A DNA stretch of 64,000 nucleotides from Gammaproteobacteria bacterium (GTDB taxonomy: Bacteria; Pseudomonadota; Gammaproteobacteria; Ga0077536). The notes beneath the pieces are model-generated. The model saw only the letters and a list, made by a program, of their open reading frames with translations, was not told the origin of the DNA and ran no database searches. A program made the position numbers and the translations under genes. Numbering within the stretch: position 1 is the stretch's first letter; each line of letters begins with the position of its first letter. The stretch spans positions 15,117 to 79,116 of the forward strand of contig JACKNH010000019.1 of assembly GCA_024234975.1 (NCBI GenBank). Reading direction: 5' to 3'. Below, piece after piece: positions 59,825-64,000 of the stretch.

Positions 59825-61307
59825 CAGCATCGCGACGCCGCCGTTGGAAACCCGGCTTTTCATCGGCGGCGAATTCGTTCCCGCCATTGATGGCGGGACG
59901 ATAGAGGTTCTCAATCCGCACGACAATTCTGTCCTTGCCAATGTCTCCGAAGCCCGCGCGGTCGATATCGACCGCGCCGTGGCTGCGGCGCGTAAGGCGT
60001 TTCCGATATGGTCGAAAATGTCGCCTTCGGATCGCGGCCGGCTGATTTACAAACTTGCCGATGCCATTGAGGCGGACCGGGACAGACTTGCCCTGATTGA
60101 AACGCTGGATACCGGCCACCCGATACGCGATACGCACAATCTGGATATTCTGCGAACCGTACAGACCTTCCGCTATTTTGGCGGCATTGCCGACAAGGTT
60201 GAAGGTTCAGTCAAACCGGTAGACGCGGGTTTTCTCAACTACGTCATGCGAGTACCGGTCGGCGTGGTAGGCCTCGTGGTGCCGTGGAATTTCCCGCTGA
60301 TGTTTACCAGCTGGAAAATGGGGCCGGCATTGGCTGCCGGCAATACGCTGGTATTGAAGCAGGCCGAGCTTACGCCATTGTCCACGCTGCGCGTGGCTGA
60401 ACTTGCTGCTGAAGTCGGTTTCCCGCCGGGCGTCATCAACATCGTGCCAGGCTATGGACATATAGCGGGTCAATACCTTGCTGAACACGATGACGTGGAC
60501 AAGATCGCGTTCACGGGTTCAACTGCTACCGGGCGCAAGATCGTTCAGGCATCGGCGGGAAATCTCAAACGCGTTCAACTCGAACTGGGTGGAAAAGGTG
60601 CGAACATCGTCTTTGACGATGCCAACCTGACTGCCGCGGTCAACGGTGCGGCATTCGCGATATTTCATAATCAGGGCCAGGCCTGTATCGCGGGTTCGCG
60701 GCTCATTCTGCATGAGCGCATCGCTGATCGCTTCCTGAGTGACTTCATCGCGCTCGCGAAGTCGATCCGTGTAGGTAATCCAACGGATCCCAATACCGAA
60801 ATGGGGCCGCTGACTTCGCGGCAGCACCAGGAGCGGGTTCTGAGCTATTGCAAGATTGCCGAGGAAGAGGGCGGTGAAATTCTGCTTGGCGGCAAGATCC
60901 CCGACGACCCGGCGCTGGCCAATGGTTGTTACGTGCTGCCGACCGTGGTGCGTGCCGGGCTGGATCACCGGGTTTGCAAGGAGGAGGTATTCGGTCCCTT
61001 CGTGTCGGTCACTATTTTCAAGGACGAGGACGATATCGCGGCTATGGCAAATGCGACGCCGTACGGTCTCGGCGGCGGTCTGTGGACTAACGACCTCAAC
61101 CGCGCACACCGGGTAGCAGGCGCAATGCAGACCGGGATGGTCTGGATCAATTGCTACAAACGCTTCCATCCAGGCTCACCGTTTGGTGGCGTCAAGGATT
61201 CCGGCTACGGGCGCGAAATGGGCTTCGAAACCATGCATGAATACACCGAAGCCAAATCGGTGTGGGTCAACGTCGACGCCAACCTGCCTGCATTCTATAA
61301 GCGTTGA
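59817..61307 (+). CDS. hapE: 4-hydroxymuconic semialdehyde dehydrogenase (HapE/PnpE-like)
   Basis: NAD(P)-dependent aldehyde dehydrogenase expected to oxidise 4-hydroxymuconic semialdehyde to maleylacetate. 496 residues; catalytic C290 (QGQACIAG) and base E256 (LELGGKGAN). VVPWNFPLMF and KQAELTPLS surround the cofactor site. The specific substrate is inferred from its position: the start lies inside the end of hapD, as in hap/pnp clusters. The next enzyme, maleylacetate reductase, is not in the window. Confidence 0.83.
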   Translation: MPDSIATPPLETRLFIGGEFVPAIDGGTIEVLNPHDNSVLANVSEARAVDIDRAVAAARKAFPIWSKMSPSDRGRLIYKLADAIEADRDRLALIETLDTGHPIRDTHNLDILRTVQTFRYFGGIADKVEGSVKPVDAGFLNYVMRVPVGVVGLVVPWNFPLMFTSWKMGPALAAGNTLVLKQAELTPLSTLRVAELAAEVGFPPGVINIVPGYGHIAGQYLAEHDDVDKIAFTGSTATGRKIVQASAGNLKRVQLELGGKGANIVFDDANLTAAVNGAAFAIFHNQGQACIAGSRLILHERIADRFLSDFIALAKSIRVGNPTDPNTEMGPLTSRQHQERVLSYCKIAEEEGGEILLGGKIPDDPALANGCYVLPTVVRAGLDHRVCKEEVFGPFVSVTIFKDEDDIAAMANATPYGLGGGLWTNDLNRAHRVAGAMQTGMVWINCYKRFHPGSPFGGVKDSGYGREMGFETMHEYTEAKSVWVNVDANLPAFYKR

Positions 61308-61322
61308 TAAACGGAAATGATC

Positions 61323-61347
61323 GGGCGCCGGTTCGATGCCGGCGTCC
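61323..61347 (+). terminator. Hairpin after hapE, candidate terminator
   Basis: GGGCGCCGG pairs with CCGGCGTCC (one G-T) around a 7-base loop. TTTT comes only 10 bases later, so it is a non-ideal terminator. Confidence 0.45.
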
Positions 61348-61472
61348 GGTCGAGCGATTTTCGAATATCCGTGCTACCTGCCCGGCAGCGTGACTTGCCA
61401 GCCGTAACGTAATCAAATCCCGGGAATCGTGTCCCGCAGGGCCGTGTTCAACACCCTCTCCGCACACATGAC

Positions 61473-62312
61473 ATGCCGTCGTCCACACTATTCATTGATG
61501 CGTTGAAGCTTTCGTTGGCCGACGCCCGCGAACGCTTGCGGACAATGCCACGTATGAATCGTTGGTGCGTTTGGACGGCGATTCCAGCGCTGTTCATCGG
61601 CGTCCTGCTGTTCGCGATTGGCGGCTATCACGGAGGTTTCTGGCAGGTACATGCTGTTCGTGGTGTCTTGCCAGCTCCGATTTGGGAATTGATTACGTTC
61701 CTTGGCGATGCAAGCGTTGCGGCCGGCGTGCTGTTATTGCTGGCGCGTCGCCGTCCGGACGTCCTGCTGGCGGGAAGTTGGGCGGTTTTGCTGGCAGCAC
61801 TCAGCTCCCGCATATTGAAATCCATCGCCGGCACAGCGCGCCCACCGGCTGTGTTCGACAACTCGCTACTGGATGTACTCGGCCCGGTACTGCGCTTCAA
61901 TGCGTTCCCCTCCGGACACACGATCACGGCGTTTACTCTGGCGTTTGTTCTATTACCCGCCGCGCGCACGACTGTCCTGCGCACAGCACTGATTGCAGGT
62001 GCTTGCGCAGTGGCCGTAAGCAGAGTCGCGATCGGCGTTCATTGGCCGGTGGATGTCAGTGTCGGCGCAGCCATTGGCGTTGCGGATGCGTATGCGGCGT
62101 GGACGCTGGCGCGGCATTGGCCGGGCGGCGCCACCATCGGTGTTCACGTGACTACGGTGTTCGTCCTGACGGGGCTCAATCTATGGGTGGTGACCGCGTT
62201 TGAGCCGGACTTTGCAACGGCCTTCTGGTTGGTCAAACCGTTGGCCGGAATTGCTTTGCTGGTCGTCGCGGTCGACTATCTGCTGCCGCTTTGCAAGCGA
62301 CTGCGTTCATGA
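61473..62312 (+). CDS. PAP2-family membrane phosphatase
   Basis: 279 residues with about six membrane helices. The three PAP2 motifs are intact: K...ARP (KSIAGTARP), PSGH (in AFPSGHTI) and SR...H...D (SRVAIGVHWPVD). It is likely a lipid phosphate phosphatase (undecaprenyl- or phosphatidyl-phosphate type) facing the periplasm. ATG 61473 has no strong ribosome-binding site; ATG 61545 is an alternative. Its 3' end overlaps the convergent desaturase gene by 37 bp. Confidence 0.85.
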   Translation: MPSSTLFIDALKLSLADARERLRTMPRMNRWCVWTAIPALFIGVLLFAIGGYHGGFWQVHAVRGVLPAPIWELITFLGDASVAAGVLLLLARRRPDVLLAGSWAVLLAALSSRILKSIAGTARPPAVFDNSLLDVLGPVLRFNAFPSGHTITAFTLAFVLLPAARTTVLRTALIAGACAVAVSRVAIGVHWPVDVSVGAAIGVADAYAAWTLARHWPGGATIGVHVTTVFVLTGLNLWVVTAFEPDFATAFWLVKPLAGIALLVVAVDYLLPLCKRLRS

Positions 62313-63271
62313 GAATGCGCTTCTTCGGTACCATCACTCAGGTCCTCAACTTCCTCTTCCGATGTGCCGGGGGGCTTGAGGTTACCCTCCGCGAGTACCG
62401 AGGATGGCACTTTGCGCAAATGCCCGATAATGCCCAACCATGCCAGTGCCCGGAGTGAGTAGTACACGAAATCGACTTCATACCAGGCGAATCCAGCGCG
62501 CGCAGCGCCCGGATACCGATGGTGATTGTTATGCCAGCCCGTCCCCAACGTGAGCAGTGCCAGCAGTGGTCGGTTCAATGATGCATCGTCAGTAGCGAAC
62601 CGACGATAGCCGCCGGGGATGTTCGGCAGATGTCCTACCGAATTCACCAACGAAAAGACATTGATCAGAAGTACGTTGGCGACAAATCCGCCCCAACACA
62701 TTGCACCCAGGCCACTGATGTTCGGCCCCAACCAACCCAGGCTCCCAGCCAGAAAAAGCAAAGCGGCCAAGCCGAAATACGCCACCGAATAATGGCGATT
62801 CAGCCACCGGAGTTCGGGGAATCGGGCAAACTCACGTACCTTGTCGAGGTCGGTGTCGAGGAATCTGCGATCCATGAACCAGCCGTGTTGGGCATACCAG
62901 AAGGAGTGCGAGATCGGCGAATGCGGATCGTCGTGCTTGTCAGTTTCGCGGTGATGGACATGATGCACCTGGGTCCACCACAGCGGGCCTCGCAGGCCTG
63001 AAATGGCGCCCGTCAGTGCGAGCAGAAACTGGGTGAACCTGCCAGCTGTGTATGCGCGATGGGAAAAGTATCGGTGGTAACCGGCTTCAACGCCCCACAT
63101 ACGCACGATGTAGCTGGCAACCAGCAACAGCGCGAGATCTGCGTTCAAAGGGACAAGAATGATGCCAGCCAGAGCGCCCGCATATGCGACCCCCAGACGT
63201 GACCACAACACCAGCGGACTGGGTGCCCGCTGAATGCCATACGTTTTTATTGTCGTAATCTTCGCAGTCAC
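62276..63271 (-). CDS. Acyl-CoA delta-9-type fatty acid desaturase
   Basis: 331 residues from GTG 63271 (GGGGAG upstream). Diiron membrane desaturase with the three histidine boxes: HRYFSH (66-71), HHVHH (103-107) and HNNHH (near 249), plus hydrophobic hairpins between them. It should introduce a cis double bond into acyl-CoA or phospholipid acyl chains for membrane fluidity. The C-terminal 40 residues are acidic/Ser-rich and overlap the end of the PAP2 gene, so they may be dispensable. Confidence 0.9.
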   Translation of the reverse strand: MTAKITTIKTYGIQRAPSPLVLWSRLGVAYAGALAGIILVPLNADLALLLVASYIVRMWGVEAGYHRYFSHRAYTAGRFTQFLLALTGAISGLRGPLWWTQVHHVHHRETDKHDDPHSPISHSFWYAQHGWFMDRRFLDTDLDKVREFARFPELRWLNRHYSVAYFGLAALLFLAGSLGWLGPNISGLGAMCWGGFVANVLLINVFSLVNSVGHLPNIPGGYRRFATDDASLNRPLLALLTLGTGWHNNHHRYPGAARAGFAWYEVDFVYYSLRALAWLGIIGHLRKVPSSVLAEGNLKPPGTSEEEVEDLSDGTEEAHSHERSRLQSGSR

Positions 63272-63796
63272 AGACTCCCCACCTGTTTCACTACGCTACG
63301 TATTCGATCTTTGTCTACCAGCCGATAACTTCTGCAGCATGCAAAACGGGTACTGCTAACACCCGCCGCTACGAATCAGCCACCATGACTGGTTCCCGGC
63401 CTGTTCCCTGTGGCTGTTCGCCACCATGGGTGAACGGCGCAACCCGTGCGCCACCAGTGTTGTGTCGTCAAAATCGGCAGGAACTTCAGTGACTGATTCG
63501 CCGACTCGAACTTCATTCACAAACTGCTGGAAATCCGTGGCCGGTTGATTTTTAATAGTGGAAATTAATTAACGCACATAACTAATTGAAATAAATGTAA
63601 TTCAAGAGGCAAGTTGAAGTGCTTGCTGAAGCTTGGCGGGATAATTCTCAATGGCCTGCATTAAGCACCGATTCAGGTGGCCGAAATATGATGCGCGGCA
63701 GCCCGTGGTGGTGGTCAGTCGAGGGTCGTGATTCATGATGACTTATGTTTTGCACCGCAATACAATACGCGCACTTTCGCCGGCCGAGATGCCGTG
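63272..63796. other. 525-bp intergenic region
   Basis: No convincing gene on either strand. 63550-63605 is markedly AT-rich (TTAATTAA, AATTGAAATAAATG), unlike the rest of the window. A promoter for the last gene lies at 63738-63766. The remainder shows no clear repeat or RNA. Confidence 0.5.
63738..63766 (+). promoter_or_regulatory. Candidate sigma70 promoter for the last gene
   Basis: ATGACT (63738-63743), 17-bp spacer, TACAAT (63761-63766); 30 bp before the ATG at 63797. Confidence 0.45.
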
Positions 63797-64000
63797 ATGT
63801 TGAATGAGCTGACTCGTGATGAAGCTGTAGTGAACGGTACCGAGCGCGTCGTCGACGGCAAAGACTGCGTTTACTACGAGGGTTACTGGATCCGTCGCTA
63901 TGACATTTCCAGAAATACTTTCCGTGATAAGCGCACGCTTATCGACCAGATGACGAAGCGAGTCTTCCATCACACCGAACCCGGTATCAATACCCCCGGC
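63797..64000 (+). CDS. Unrecognised protein, 3' end cut by window
   Basis: Open from ATG 63797 to the last base (68 codons). The visible N-terminus starts MLNELTRDEAVVNG and continues with KDCVYYEGYWIRRYD and QMTKRVFHHTEPGINTPG. No signal peptide or membrane helix. I do not recognise the family. The protein-like composition, the upstream promoter boxes and the lack of stops in 204 bases support a real gene over the competing frame on the other strand. Confidence 0.55.
   Translation, partial: MLNELTRDEAVVNGTERVVDGKDCVYYEGYWIRRYDISRNTFRDKRTLIDQMTKRVFHHTEPGINTPG

Noticed and set aside
63743..63973. 76-codon - strand frame near the window end
   Set aside because: The + strand frame in the same place is longer in effect (open to the edge), has a promoter and a more protein-like composition.

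Overview
This 64 kb window is a chromosomal segment of a GC-rich gammaproteobacterium. The evidence is gene order: nnr-tsaE-amiC-mutL-miaA-hfq-hflX-hflK-hflC-yjeT-hisZ-purA, then rnr-rlmB-rpsF-rpsR-(DUF2232)-rplI-dnaB, and the ypjD/corB pair divergent from ffh. A Xanthomonadales-like succinate dehydrogenase, an SDHAF4-like protein and a DUF1592/DUF1552 pair suggest a non-enteric lineage near Xanthomonadales, Steroidobacterales or Woeseiales; that placement is inference. I see no rRNA, CRISPR array, prophage or insertion sequence. There is one tRNA, tRNA-Leu(CAG).

Layout. 1-12.4 kb: metabolite repair, tRNA modification, cell-wall hydrolysis, mismatch repair, Hfq, the HflX/HflKC set and purine/histidine genes, all on + and tightly packed. 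12.5-16.1 kb: a membrane diguanylate cyclase, a VOC protein, a nitroreductase and two tandem DUF3237 genes. 16.2-24.4 kb: tRNA-Leu, RNase R, RlmB, the S6/S18/L9/DnaB operon and RadA. 24.4-31.1 kb: a repeat-like palindromic element, a CorB-like transporter, a frameshifted ypjD (corE), ffh, maeB and dsbB. 31.2-37.5 kb: the sdh operon on - with its assembly and repair factors (SDHAF4-like, SdhE, YgfZ) and a divergent YgfX-like gene. 37.5-41.7 kb: a six-gene - strand operon running from an adenylate cyclase-FHA protein and a PP2C phosphatase into ubiG, a MupP/Gph phosphatase and a squalene/phytoene-synthase-like protein. 41.8-45.3 kb: a PpiC isomerase and leuCD. 45.3-50.8 kb: a MacAB-like exporter with two permeases, and divergent alanine racemase. 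51-55.8 kb: a DUF1592 dihaem protein with its Tat-exported DUF1552 partner, and TrhO. 56-61.3 kb: an aldehyde dehydrogenase, a polysaccharide deacetylase and a three-gene hydroquinone ring-cleavage operon. 61.4-64 kb: a PAP2 phosphatase, an acyl desaturase, a long intergenic region and a gene cut by the window end.

Most of the window is conserved housekeeping DNA. The most informative accessory content is: the hydroquinone 1,2-dioxygenase operon, whose iron ligands can be placed in the sequence and which lies behind two palindromes but has no neighbouring monooxygenase; the cyclase-FHA/PP2C/membrane-protein signalling module joined to ubiquinone and wall-recycling genes; the DUF1592/DUF1552 pair; a MutL lacking the usual C-terminal endonuclease motifs; and a likely single-base frameshift in ypjD. 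I found no clearly unprecedented system.
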